Origin: Symbiodinium natans
Taxonomy: Eukaryota > Sar > Dinophyceae > Suessiales > Symbiodiniaceae
DNA: 64,000 bases
Reading direction: 5' to 3'
Assembly: GCA_905221605.1 (NCBI GenBank)
Contig: CAJNDS010000058.1
Location: 980,992-1,044,991 of the forward strand
Both the position numbers and the translations under genes were made by a program. Of this stretch, positions 44,869 to 56,166 are shown piece by piece (within the stretch, counting starts at the first letter, position 1; each line of letters begins with the position of its first letter). The notes beneath the pieces are model-generated. The model had not been told where the DNA came from. It saw only the letters and a program-made list of their open reading frames with translations, and made no database searches.

Positions 44869-47231
44869 GTGCTTGGGGAATTGGTGGGTAGTTATAAGGG
44901 GTCATCAGCAGAGTATCTTGGGTTAGAATGGGATATCACCAGAGTCTGGGTAATTACTTATCACGCTACTTCTAACTACCCGTGAACCTACAAGTAAAGT
45001 TTCAGGATGTATGTTTTGCAGGGCTTGAAAATGGTAAGCCTTCTACTGCCTCCTCAGCACTTACTTCCCTGCATCGAAATCCCTGAAAAGCGGGGGGAGG
45101 TTGTGGGAGCTCCCGCTCTGTCACAGTAGACCTCGACGAATGACTGCAGGGGAGAAAGTGTGCTTCTAAACCCAAAACCCTAAACCCTCTCTAAGACTTT
45201 CAGGGCCTGGAGTCAAAAGTTGCCGTTAACAAAGATTTCATGTATGCTTCCAGTTTCAATTGTTGGAAATTTTCGGTCACTATAGGTAGGGTTGAGCGCA
45301 TGGCTTCGTTCTAGAGGTTGCTGCCTGTCGCATCTTGGGAGTGGCGGAGGGTCACCGTTCTACAAGACCCTGAACCCCAAGCCCTTAAACGGCTTAAGCC
45401 CTAAACAGCCTAAACCCCACACCCTCAACCCTAAACCCAAGCCCTCAGCCCTAAACCCCCCACCCTCAATTCTAAACCCCAAGCCCTCAGTCCTAAACCC
45501 TACACCTCAACCCCCGAACCCTAAGCCCGGAGCCCCTAACCTTGGCTCTTCAACTTCTACAAGAACAGTCCTACTTAGAAGCTCTGTCTACTTCGTATGT
45601 CTACTTAGTAAGTCTACTTAGTGAGTCTACTTAGGAACCCCCAGAAACCCTCTTAGGATCCCCCTAACCCACCCTTACTAAGCCTGCTGACCAAGTCAAC
45701 AGGGCTTCCAAGCACAGCCTGCCCGGGTGTCCACCTGTTGGGCACCCGGGTACCACAATCCCTCTTAAGGACTGCTAGTATACGGCGGAATATGCCAAAT
45801 CCTAGATCCTAAACACGAGAGGCCCCTAAAAAGCCCATAAAATCTCCCTTAAAAGGCCCTGTCGGCCTTATAGGGCCCCTGTAGAAACAGCAACCCTCTA
45901 TAAACTCTTGGCTTTCTTCTGGCTGGCACTTAGGACTTTAGCCTTTTGGGTTGTTGAAGAAACTGCGATAAGGAGCCTAAAAGTTAAACTGTTAGGAGGG
46001 GTGCAGAGTTCAGCCAAGAACCCTAAACCATACGTCGTTGGGGGGGTGCAACAAAAACCTATGGATCGAGTTGACCAGCCCAGTGACACCGAATGGCGAA
46101 CCCTAAATCCTAAACCCTACGCGACATGCGTGGTATACCACAAGTTTCCCAAAGAAGTGTTCCGAGCGTTTCGGGTGCCAGGCCACTTTTGTGTTTTGTT
46201 TGTGATTGTTGGGATGGCGGGATGTATGAACCCCTTGTGAAAAAGCCAAGCGTTTTGGGTTTCTTTTTCACAGATACCTCATGCGGCACTAACGGTAGCA
46301 GTCGTCAAATACTGGGAGAATCAGCGAAACGCACATATCAAAGTTAGCTGCTGCAGTATCTGATCATTGGCGATGTAGCTCTGTATGTCGCACATCTTGT
46401 GGTTTAGGGTTCAGTGCTTAGGGTTCCCAGCCACGATAAAGTGAAATGGCAACTTCGCCATGGGTGTAGTATGTAAGACTGCAACGCGCCACCCCACCAA
46501 AGTCTCACTGTCAGCACGGCTTGGGAAGCTCCACCAAACGCATGCAATTTCAACCGTGCATGAGCGTTTTAGGGTTTCGGGGTTTGGAGTTTCTAGGGTT
46601 GAGGCTTCAGAGTAGGCGTCCCCACCAAAAACCGAAAGCGGACGGGACGCGGCTGTGCAGGTCAGATCATTTCCAGAAGCAGGTGTCCGAATTTGGGTGC
46701 ACCTGTGCAGTAGCCGCCACCCTGAACTCCTGAACTCCGTGCTTGGACGTCATGTAGCCTTACAAACCCCCCCAACCCCAAACCCCAAACCCTCAGCCCT
46801 CAACCCTAAACCCTAAACCCTCAGCCCTAAACCACTTGCACAGCAAAGCCTCCCACCGCTCTCTCGTCAAGCTCCTGCAGCTGATATGCTTCTCACGACA
46901 CTCTCCAGAATTACGAGTTCCCCAAGTAGTCTTGGTACCCTTTTCCGTTTTATTTGTTCAAAGTCCCCTTCTGAAGCTTGAAAGTGACCAACCCAAAAAA
47001 GAGCAACAACACGATTTCTGGGCCACCAAATAGTAGCCTTATTCCCTTGTTGGTTCGGGGGTTCCTTCTTGGTTTGGGAGTTCTTGGATAAAGCTGAATA
47101 GTAAGGAAAGAGTACACTTATTATTAAGGTTAGTGGGAAACTTAGATTAGGGCTTAGGGCTTGTTTAGGGTTTAGGATGGGTTCAGGTTCCGGTTTCCTT
47201 CTTTCCTGCGCACACGAATTTCTCAAACCCT
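44869..47231. other. Non-coding with dispersed repeats
   Basis: Contains family copies at 44945-45003, 45650-45712, 45767-45800 and 46938-47000 and CCCTAAA-like tracts. ORFs are short and inconsistent. Nothing supportable as a gene. Confidence 0.45.
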
Positions 47232-47300
47232 GAACCATCTGAATCCCAAACGTCAACTGTTCCATGCCTCTACGGAGATCCACGAAGGTCCGCAATTGAC
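47232..47300 (-). CDS. Exon-like segment on minus strand
   Basis: It encodes RTFVDLRRGMEQLTFGIQMV then Q up to GGTTTGAG. One of few minus-strand candidates. Confidence 0.3.
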
Positions 47301-47495
47301 ATGCGGGCGCCGAAACCTCATGTGGGGGTTTACGAAAATAAGGGACCCCCAGTATATACCCCCAAATAGAAGGATTCCCTCATAACATGGACCCCAATAA
47401 GGTACCCCTCATTTCGAAAACCCCCCCCATATTTCCATTTGCGCTATGGCTAGAAATCCCCTAAACCCGTCATGTGAACCCCTTCTTGCTGTCAG

Positions 47496-47549
47496 GTGGT
47501 GGACGTGATGGAGCTGATTACAAGGATGGGATGCCATGACGTTTTGGAA
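47496..47549 (+). CDS. Exon with possible GC donor
   Basis: GCTGTCAG|GTGGTGGAC ... TTGGAA|GCTTTAAGG encodes VVDVMELITRMGCHDVLE. A GC donor would match the one proposed at 102/103. Confidence 0.45.
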
Positions 47550-49632
47550 GCTTTAAGGCTTCTTAGGGCTTAGGGTCTATAAGGGTTTAGGGTTTAGGGT
47601 CTAAGGGAGTCTAAGGTTTCTGTATGGGAGGCTTGTATTGGGTTGGGCGTGGAGTGCATGTCTGAACTAAAAAACGGACCCTAAACCTCAAGCACTAAGC
47701 ACTACCACAACCCCCTCAACCTTCCTTTGGGGGAGGGCGAGAAGGATTAAGGGGTACAAGGAGTGACCCCTAGAAGGGACCCTGAATCTATTCCCTCATA
47801 TAGCCGCTATATATATATATATATAGTATATATATATATACACCTTATATAGTCCCCGCAAATAACCCCTAAGGTCCCTTACATGCGCCCGCGTTCCGCG
47901 TAGTCACCCCCCCCCCCCCCCCGCCAAAGGTACCCCCCGCAAACCCTAAACCCCCTCAACCTAAACCCTACAAAAACCCTACAAAACCCCAAAAAAACAC
48001 TCAAAAAACCCTAAAAAAACCCTAAAAAACCTTAAAACAACCCTAAAACAACCCTAAAACCCTAAAACCCTAAAACCCCAAACCCTAAAACCCTAAAACC
48101 CTAAAACCCTAAAACCCTAAAGCCCTAAAGCCCTAAACCCTACACAGGGGGGGGGGGGGGTAGGGGGTGCGCTTATGCTGGCGCAGATAAGGGTCCCTCC
48201 AGCTTTCGTCCCCTTGAGAGGGCGTTTTCGCCGCAATCGCTTCGAAACTTGCTCAAGGCGTCGCTCGCTGAGCCCCAGAATTCTTCCAAGAAGAATCTTG
48301 GGCTTGGCAACTTGATCTCTAGGTCAGCTCATGAGGGTGGGCAAAGAGCAGCTTAAGCGCACGAACCAGCTTGAGGGCCATCTTTGGGTGGCCCGCGGTA
48401 GCCAGCCGTACCCCTCCAAGGCGGGGCCTAGGTGGAGCGCAGGATACCCTGAAGGTGTTTCCTGCCCTGCAGAATCCGGAACCACGAACATCCCTGAATC
48501 TTATCTACCCCTAAAGACTCTGGAGTCCCCAAAGTCCCTAAAGCCTCAACCTCGAGGGCAAGGCCCCTCGGATTAGTCTTGCCTAATGTCATGGCCTTTG
48601 GCGAAGCTTCGGCGGCTAAGAGGCCGGGTGATGCCAGCAATGCCTCTCCTTTTTCAGGAGTTCAGGGGGCACTTTGGCTTTTGGTAGTTCTTGAAATGGG
48701 TCCTTCTTGTATTGGGTCGAAAGTGACCCTAATTCGGAGAATCACCCAGCTAGATCTTGTCCGGAGAGAACTTGACCACACAGACGTGTTGTGGTTCTTC
48801 TGTGGTCGCGCATCAACATTGCAAAGGTTCGCAGCCAGAGATCTTCCGTAACAGAAAATAGTTCTGCTGTTGGGCATGCATGCACCTATGTGAAGTTGAT
48901 GTTTCCAGTTTGAGGATTGCAGTTCATCTGGTGCGCCTCTGTAGTTGGAGGGTGTAGAATGTGGGGCCACGTGTCGCACTGTTGCACAGCTAGGAGTACG
49001 GCAGAGGCCTTTGTTTGAGTAACGTGCTATATGAAGACTTGTCGCAAGCTTGGGGAGTGGGGGGCTTTGGGCCAACTCTCCTAAATGATGGCTTAGGGCT
49101 ACGGGTTTGGGAGTTGCTGTCTTGGCTTGCTGAAAAAGGTTCTCTCACACACACACACATTTTTAGGCCTCTGTAGCCAACGACAACGACCCTCGCACCG
49201 AAGCACCTCAGCCTCGACCCGACAATGTCGGAGTTGAGGGCTAAAGGTTGTATGAGCTCTCAGCGAAAAGGGGGGTATAGGTGCTCTGCCAAAACATGGG
49301 GAAGCCTGGGTTCCAAGCCCTAAAGCCGAAACCCTGGTTGCCTGCTTCCTGTCGAGTCTCTGTAGCTGCAGAGTCGGCTTTTGAAAGGCCCCTACGCCAC
49401 AACTCCTAAATCCCAAGCGAGTTCTGAAGCTTGCAATCTTAAGCGCAGACGCTGGTACCATCCTTGCCAAACTATGCCGAGGCCGCAATCCAGAAAGTCA
49501 AAGCGCCAAACACAGCTCCCCGTAACTCAAAACCTCAACACGCTAAACCCTAAGCCCCAAACCCTAAACCCTCTACCCTAAACCCTAAACCCTAAACCCT
49601 AAACCCTAAACAACTCGGATGCCATCAGGGCG
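47550..49632. other. Non-coding, AT and C/A-rich repeats
   Basis: (TA)n at 47806-47842, a C run near 47912, CCCTAAAA variants (47940-48142), a G run at 48148. ORFs at 48331-49490 occur on both strands without pattern. (CCCTAAA)n ends at 49612. Confidence 0.45.
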
Positions 49633-49717
49633 CGGCAGTCCGCCCTGCTGCGGCGCCAGCTGGCGGAGAGCACCATCTCATCCCACGGCGGCAAGCGGCG
49701 TTCGGACCTCGAAGTGG
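49633..49717 (+). CDS. Exon-like segment, unknown helical protein
   Basis: After GCCATCAG the frame encodes ARQSALLRRQLAESTISSHG then GKRRSDLEV. A CCCTAAA array lies just upstream. Coiled-coil-like. Confidence 0.45.
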
Positions 49718-50345
49718 GTTTGGGGTTTTGGGGTTAGGGGGTTAGGGTTTAGGGTTTAGGGTGCAGGAACTCTTTCAGATAGTTCAGAGCAGTTCGGCTT
49801 GATTTGGGAGTTTACGACAGCAGAGGACCCCTATATTAGACCCCAAATAGTATAGGATGCCCTTCTAGTAAGGGCCCCCAAGAAGGTACCCCTAACTATC
49901 GTAGACCTCTATTTTCTTTGGGGGTCGAAAGACGTGCGTCCTGCTCTCCATGATTCTCAGATGGGCCACTGGACGACATGCACCCCTTCCAGCGCAGCGC
50001 GCCCTGCCTACAAGAAGCGGTTTGAGGGATTTAGGGTTTAGGGTGCAACTCCATCAAGTTCGCATGCACTCACGAAAAAGATTCGCCGTGGGTGCGAATT
50101 GCGTCCATGTAGCTTACGGAGTGTCTTAGTTACGATGTGCTTACGAATCTTACGAAGCTCAACTTACAAGACCTTACAACTTACCTGCAAGTGCTCCTTG
50201 CTTGCCGGACACCAGACAAGTTCCGTAACCAAGGGCAGCGTCTGAAGGAGTCTATGCGTTCGGGTCAATCGGGCTGAGGGTACCGTGCGGAGCAACCGTA
50301 GGGTGTGCCGAAACCCTATCAAAAATTCCTAAACGCCGCCGGCAG

Positions 50346-50399
50346 TGCCAGCAGGCATTTCACGAACTCACCCAAGGTCCCGACAAGTGTGTCTGGCAA
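50346..50399 (+). CDS. Exon-like segment, unknown protein
   Basis: After GCCGGCAG, encodes CQQAFHELTQGPDKCVWQ, followed by CCCTGAACCCTAAACCC. Confidence 0.4.
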
Positions 50400-50513
50400 C
50401 CCGAAACCCTGAACCCTGAACCCTAAACCCTATAAACCCTGAACCTCCCTGAACCCTAAACCCTATATACCCTCCCGAAACCCTAAACCCTAAATCCTAA
50501 ACCCCTAGATCAG

Positions 50514-50604
50514 GATGGCGCGTCTGCCCTGGACGCCTCCGTGCGGACCCTCACCCTACCACTCCCGAGCCAGGTTGAGGAGCTCTTTGTAGAGTCTTTG
50601 GAAA
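50514..50604 (+). CDS. Exon with canonical splice sites, unknown protein
   Basis: TAGATCAG|GATGGC ... TGGAAA|GTTTTG encodes DGASALDASVRTLTLPLPSQ then VEELFVESLE. A telomere-type tract lies upstream. Confidence 0.5.
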
Positions 50605-50633
50605 GTTTTGTGGGCGCGGGGCTAGGGTTTATG

Positions 50634-50927
50634 TAGTAATACTATAATACTATAATACTATAATACTATAATACTATAATACTATAATACTACAATAAAA
50701 GAAGATGTTGCGGTTTTGGGTCGTGAAGGCTGAGTTCGGGGTCTTGGGTTTGTTGGAAGTTGGGTACAGGATGGTTCGATCTGATCTTCGGGGGCTTGAG
50801 ATGGGGATAAGCTGTTTAGGGTTTCGGGTGTGTGTATACATATATATATATATATACATACACACGCGGAAGATCCCGGCATATTCGTTTGTATGTGCTA
50901 CATACATGCATATATATATATAATATG

Positions 50928-50958
<31 letters not shown>

Positions 50959-50960
50959 GA
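50634..50960. repeat. TACTATAA and TA/TG microsatellites
   Basis: About seven 10-bp ACTATAATAC units (50634-50700) and (TA)n/(CA)n tracts (50828-50955). Confidence 0.85.
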
Positions 50961-51136
50961 CCTCCTTCACAAGAAGCACATGTAAGCAAATGTAAGCTGA
51001 CTTGTTCGTTCTCTGAACTACAGCCTCGTTGCAAGGATGGCCATGGCTCTGAGCCCCTCGAAACCCTAAACCCTGCACGCCCTTCAAACCCAACACTCCC
51101 CAAACCCTCAATCCAAAAACCCTCCACACCCTAGCA

Positions 51137-51936
51137 AAGTTTAGGGTTTAGGGTTAGGGTTTATAGGGTTTAGGGTTCAGGGTTTAGGGTTTAGGGTATA
51201 GGGTTTAGGGTTTAGGGCTACGCCCCTGTGAGTAGGCCCCTCTTCGGGTCTGTCGGTTTGGGGCCCCGACTCGTTAGCCCTAAGCCCGTCCGACAGGAGA
51301 GCCTTGTACCAAACACCGCCCGTGAGAAAAGCCCTTCGCCCGAGACGGCGGGGGCCCCGTTTAGGGTGTTCAGGGTTTTCAGGGTTTTGAGTGTTTTCAG
51401 GGGTTTTTAGTGGTTTCAAGGCTTTCAGGGTTTTTTGGGTGTTTAGGGGTTTTAGGCGTTTTAGGGCATGCATGGCCGCAGACCAGACCCCAGTTCACCC
51501 TCTTCATTCAGGGCTTAGGTTTTTTCAGGGTTTTTAGGGTTTTCAGGGTTTTTGGGTTTTCAGAGGGTTTTCGGGTTTTAGGGCATCCCTTACATGTTAG
51601 CCGGGATGGTGCTGATGTATTTAACAAAAGGAGTATTCCGCAACTCAGGGGGTCTTTGAGCGTCTAGGAATGAAGGCGTGCGGTGGAAGGAGGAGGAGGA
51701 GGATCGGGGAGTTCAGAGAGCTAGGATTTAGTTAGGTCTTGTGCCAACGGTCACCTATTTCACGTTTATAGACCCTAAACCCTAGACGGCTCTGGGTGCA
51801 GGTTTGGCGTGTGAAAGGGGGTGGCAGGTTTGGGTTTGGGGGTTGCTGGGGATTGGGACTTGAGTCCCAGGTAGAGGGTTTAGGGTTTAGGGTTTAAGGT
51901 TTAGGGTTTAGGGTCATGGAGTCTGTTTGCTCACAG
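51137..51936. other. TTTAGGG arrays and heptamer-like sequence
   Basis: Arrays at 51137-51220 and 51878-51916; TTTTCAGGG-like degenerate sequence at 51360-51580. No gene supported. Confidence 0.5.
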
Positions 51937-52014
51937 CCGCACTCGGATGCTCATACTTCTCCCAAAGCTTCAGGAGCGATGAAGGCAGAAGAGCCCATAC
52001 GCCCACACCCTTAG
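51937..52014 (+). CDS. Exon-like segment ending in a stop
   Basis: After GCTCACAG the frame encodes PHSDAHTSPKASGAMKAEEP then IRPHP and TAG. Possible terminal exon. Confidence 0.35.
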   Translation, partial: PHSDAHTSPKASGAMKAEEPIRPHP

Positions 52015-52257
52015 ACCCTAAACACTAAACCCTAGACCCTAAACCCCAACCCCCAAACCCTAAACCTCAAACACTACTAAAATCCTAAACCATCTGAAGC
52101 CCAAGCCTAAGTCCTAAACCTCAAACGCTAAGCCCTTGAAAAATGCCCTAAGCCCTCGACTACAGGCCATCTGTCAAGAGGAATTTCCGGCTAGTGTGGC
52201 CCTAGGCATCTTTGCCCAACCTCGTGGAGCTAAGGTTTATGCCCAACCTCGTGGAGC

Positions 52258-52387
52258 TAAGGTTTAGGGTTTAGGGTTTAGGGTTTAGGGTTTAGGGTTT
52301 AGGGTTTAGGGTTTAGGGTTTAGGGTGTAGGGTTTAGGGTTTAGGGTTTAGGGTTTAGGGTTTAGGGTTTAGGGTTTACGGGTTAGA
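52258..52387. repeat. (TTTAGGG)n array
   Basis: About 18 units with one TGTAGGG variant. A 27-bp unit (TGCCCAACCTCGTGGAGCTA plus AGGTTTA) is duplicated just before it at 52212-52265. Confidence 0.95.
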
Positions 52388-52430
52388 CCCCAAACCCTTA
52401 CCGTGCGCATGACCTCCCCCCATCGTGCAG

Positions 52431-52480
52431 GTGAAGACCAAAAGCATGGGAGGGTCGCGCCTTGGTGGCACCTCAAAGAA
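52431..52480 (+). CDS. Micro-exon with canonical splice sites
   Basis: ATCGTGCAG|GTGAAG ... TCAAAGAA|GTTAGGG encodes VKTKSMGGSRLGGTSK (50 bp). The donor GT is the start of a telomere-type array, as at 19241. Confidence 0.5.
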
Positions 52481-52748
52481 GTTAGGGTTTAGGGTTTAGG
52501 GTTTAGGGTTTAGGGTTTAGGGTTTAGGGTTCAGGATTTCAACCATGGTGGGTGGGGGATGATGCTGGGAGTGGCGACAAGCCCTATTTCTCCCTTCTCA
52601 GCTCCTTAGAAACTTATTTGTGCTACATCCCTCAGCCCCTAAACGCCTAAACTCTTAAACTCTTGAACTCCGAAAACCTAAGCCCTAAACCCCAAACCCT
52701 AAACCCTTTTGGCTTATGAAGGGGAAGCCAAGGGTCTTCGGTTGCCAG

Positions 52749-52821
52749 GCTCTCGGCACGCACGGCCCGAGAGGTGCTAGAGCCGCAGACACAGAATCTG
52801 GGATGCACCCAAGGCTTTCAG
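52749..52821 (+). CDS. Exon-like segment, unknown protein
   Basis: After GTTGCCAG the frame encodes LSARTAREVLEPQTQNLGCT then QG, followed by a TTTAGGG array (52823-52911). Confidence 0.4.
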
Positions 52822-52822
52822 G

Positions 52823-52911
52823 GGTTTAGGGTTTAGGGTTTAGGGTTTAGGGTTTAGGGTTTAGGGTTTAGGGTTTAGGGTTTAGGGTTTAGGGTTTAGG
52901 GTTTAGGGCCA
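52823..52911. repeat. (TTTAGGG)n array
   Basis: Twelve units, nearly perfect. Confidence 0.95.
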
Positions 52912-53223
52912 CAGAACACATTGTAGGGTGTAGGGTTGAGGGTTTAAGGGTTTAGGTCCATCCCCGGAGCTCTTATTGGGATGCAGGAGGTAGTGCTTTG
53001 TTCCGTTTTTTTCCCTCAAGTCGTGCTAGAATGTTCAACGAAGGATCTTGTGTCTTTGCGTCCTAAACCCTAAGCCCTAAACCCGAGCATTTCAGAGTGC
53101 ACTTGAAAACTTAAAAGGTTTGGGGTGTCTCAAGCACGGAGTGCAGATTCTGCTTCCTTGTGCAGGAGGAGCCCTGAACTTAAGGCCACTGTCCAGGCTT
53201 AGAGTGTCTAGTGTCTGTGAGCT
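52912..53223. other. Non-coding
   Basis: No array, gene or known repeat recognised apart from scattered heptamers. Confidence 0.5.
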
Positions 53224-53355
53224 CTATGAGGGTTCCCTTAGCGACATGAAAAGTTCACGGAGTAAAGGTTCCTTTTTCCGAAGCTGCTGAGGAAACCTGC
53301 CCCCCGCCGCGAACCACTCCGGCGGGACAGGTTTTCTTCGGAGCCGGCGCGCCAT
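53224..53355 (-). CDS. Terminal-exon-like segment on minus strand
   Basis: From an ATG the minus frame encodes MARRLRRKPVPPEWFAAGGR then FPQQLRKKEPLLRELFMSLR and a TAG stop. Basic composition; family unknown; the frame extends upstream. Confidence 0.35.
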   Translation of the reverse strand: MARRLRRKPVPPEWFAAGGRFPQQLRKKEPLLRELFMSLREPS

Positions 53356-54855
53356 GGGATACTGGCAGGGGCTTGCAGTACCCCAGAAATTCCAACAGCC
53401 CTTAGGACGCCCTGTATGGTACATATGCATATATATATATACATGTACGTTGAGCACCCTCCATGGTGTAAGGTATAGTAGTATAGTACTAGATAGTTGC
53501 CCGTCGGGTGTGTAGGCGGAGGGCTCACGTCTCAAGATTTTTGGGTTCAAGGTATTACCTGGATGTGAGATGCTGGGTGCGGTGTGCAAGTCAGCGGAAT
53601 GACGGGACAGCCGTGGAAAGGATGTCTGACGTGTGGAAACTCCCAAGGCTTTGGCGATCAGTCTTTCTTCCTAGAAGAACTCGAACGGTCTTGCCACCTC
53701 AATTTGCATCTGGTCCTTGCTCCGTCTTGGCCTCGACACAATGAATACTTCCTTTTCAAACGCAAAGCCATGCCCTTCAAAACCAAATCCCGCATCTTCT
53801 AAAGAGACAAGAGTCTGAATTCCCCATGCCAAGGCATCTGAGCTTCTTGCGGCTCTGGTCGTCTTGAGAGGGTTGCCTCAAAAAAGCCCAAGCAAAAACC
53901 CCAAACTTGCCTGAGAACAACATATCCTGAGACCCTTCTCCCTTGCGTTCATCCTCTTCAGGCATCCTTGAACGCATCCGACAACCTCCTCGACCCAGGG
54001 TCACTCGGATGGAGAAGACGCTATGCTTCCTGCCTGCGCCGAACAGCCTAAATCACCTTAAGGATCTTGCATTTTGCTTCTGAGCATGTTTTCCGTGGAG
54101 GTTGAGGGAAGGTTTAAGATTCGGCTTTTCGGCTGTTTCCTTGAATCCTGTAGAATTGTACACCTTTACTTAAAGCCTCTAAACCTTTGCCGTAAACCCA
54201 TCCTTCTATGCCCCAGGTCGGCTGCTTCAGGACGAATCCCTGGCTGTCCCCACAATGGCAGAAACTTCGACTCTGACCACCTAAATAAGGTGGACAGCCC
54301 CAAGCCAACCCTTAGAAACTGCAGTATAGTCACTTCCTGAATAGGAATAGTCTAGAACTGCCATGATAACCCCCAGAACTGGAATACTTAAGGCATGGGA
54401 CCAGGTGGAGTTTAGAGTTGAGGGTTTAGGAGCGGAGCCTCTAAGCATGAAACCTAAGCGGAGCTTCACAACACCGAGGCGGCTGTCTCGGAACCACTCG
54501 CCGGAGAGTGATATCTCAGAATACGGCGAGAGGCAAGGGCTTCGTCCGCTTTTAGGCATGCTGTGTTTACCTTCCCTTCCTTTCCCAGAGCTTAGGAGTT
54601 GGGTTTGGGGTAGGCTTAGGGTGACCTTAAGAACCCAATAACTACGGTTTTCTTACGATCAAACGCCTCGTACGATTCCTGTTGTAACCTACAAAGTAGG
54701 TTTGGGGTTCTTCAGGTATGGGCTTGTGGCTTGCAAGCTAGAGGCTGCCCGAGGGTGAGACTCGAACAGCCTACCCCGACAACCCAGCGACCTCGGGCCC
54801 CCCGACGGCACATGTCGTGCCACCCTATGATATGTTGGGGGTCGGAATAGTTACT
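53356..54855. other. Non-coding, no supportable gene
   Basis: Short inconsistent ORFs on both strands. A tRNA-like inverted repeat occurs at 54747-54798. No arrays. Confidence 0.4.
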
Positions 54856-54870
54856 AGTAGTATACCCTTA
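54856..54870. repeat. LINE target-site duplication, left copy
   Basis: AGTAGTATACCCTTA, identical to 63181-63195. Confidence 0.85.
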
Positions 54871-54912
54871 GGGTTTCGGATCGAACGCCCCTTGAAGGTG
54901 GACGTATAGCTA

Positions 54913-56155
54913 GAAGCCCCTCGGCGCAGCCATTGCGTCAATTTCCAGGTATCCTGCATCCCCTACTTGGCACAGGAACCAGCGCCGCAAGCGTTCGGTT
55001 GCCAGGACCAAGTTGAAGGCAGGTTTTCCACTCAGTGCTGGCGATCGGCGCCGGCTGTATTCACACCACGGCACCTGCCCTGTCCAAGCATTGTCTTTGC
55101 TCAGCGGCGGCTCACACTGTAGGCGTGTAATGTCCAAGAACAAATGGCAAGAATGGCCTCGGGACAAAGCGTGGCACACCAGCCGCAAGGCATCCGCTTC
55201 TTCCTGGTCATACTGGCAGGGATCGCATGCCTCAGCCAAGCCCACTCATACGAAGGACAAGTTTCCAACGTACTCCCAGGTGGATGTTGCAAGCGTGGCT
55301 TGTTCCAGAGAGGCCAGGGAGGAGGACACTTCGCAGGTGAACATTCCAGAAGACGACTCCATCAAGGCGCTTCAGAAGGCGTTGAATATGTGCCGACGCC
55401 TGGATGGCAAGCTGAGGAAGCTTCAGGAAGCCAGAGTGCACAAACAACAACAGTGGGAGGAGTACGAAAAAGCAATGAGGCAGTCTTTCTTACAGCAGAA
55501 ACGGGCCTACAAAAAGGACATGGAGCAGATCGAAAAGGACGTAGCTGCGACCCATGCTGCAAATGTCGATGCTGCCGAAAAGGTCCGCTTGCTTGCGACG
55601 GGAAGTGCGCCGAAACCTCCCACTGTGGAGGAGGAACTAGATGCGTCGGATCGTGCCAGCTGGGATGCCCTTGTTGCAGAGATGGAGGAGGACTCACCTG
55701 GTCCGTCTCAGGATGCTTTCATGGCCAAGGCGTTGCAAACAGCCAGCGCTATGGCTGCCACCTCCCAGGCGTATCTCGACCAGGTCCAGCCTCGCTTGGC
55801 TACTCCCAAGCGCACAGCCCCCGCCAGCTACACCAGCTCCCCTGGACCGGCGTGCACAGATCCCTACATGAACAGTCCCTCTCTTTCTGTCAGGGCAAAC
55901 CTCAAGGACTCAGAGCAGGCAGCCAGGTCATCGCAGAGCGCGCGGCCTTCTCCCATGCGACCGCGTGCGCCAGTCAAAGCGAACGCCATGCCCAAAGGAG
56001 TTGCAGGTCACCAAGGCCTACAGAGTGGTGGTTTGGGAAGCAAATTGGAGCAAAGGCGCGCTGCCCTCGCCGATGCGGCGGCCATCCCCGTCAGTATTCC
56101 GATTGCAGACTCGTCAGGAGACGAAATGATTGGGAACTTGGGGCGCATGGAGTGA
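54913..56155 (+). CDS. LINE ORF1, coiled-coil protein
   Basis: The frame is open from just after a TAG at about 54912. The first clear ATG (MSKNKWQEWPRDKAWHT) lies near 55130, so the protein is about 340 residues, though the open frame starts earlier. A charged coiled coil (MCRRLDGKLRKLQEARVHKQ...KKDMEQIEKDV, about 55385-55545) is followed by an acidic region and a Pro/Ser-rich tail. No RRM or CCHC motif seen. It ends TGA at 56153-56155, 11 nt before the ORF2 ATG. Expected role: RNA-binding, oligomerising partner of ORF2. Confidence 0.65.
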
Positions 56156-56166
56156 GCGCAGGCGAG

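Noticed and set aside
54747-54798. tRNA-like inverted repeat (GCCCGAG...CTCGGGC, minus strand) with GTTCGAGTC
   Set aside because: Only 52 nt; no T-stem pairing, no anticodon arm. Likely a degenerate tRNA-derived fragment.
54910-55245. 111-codon minus-strand ORF at the LINE 5' end
   Set aside because: Overlaps LINE ORF1 inside the mapped element; no domain.
55144-56166. N-terminal extension of ORF2 over ORF1
   Set aside because: Cys/Gly-rich shadow translation of ORF1; an ATG at 56167 right after the ORF1 stop is a better start.
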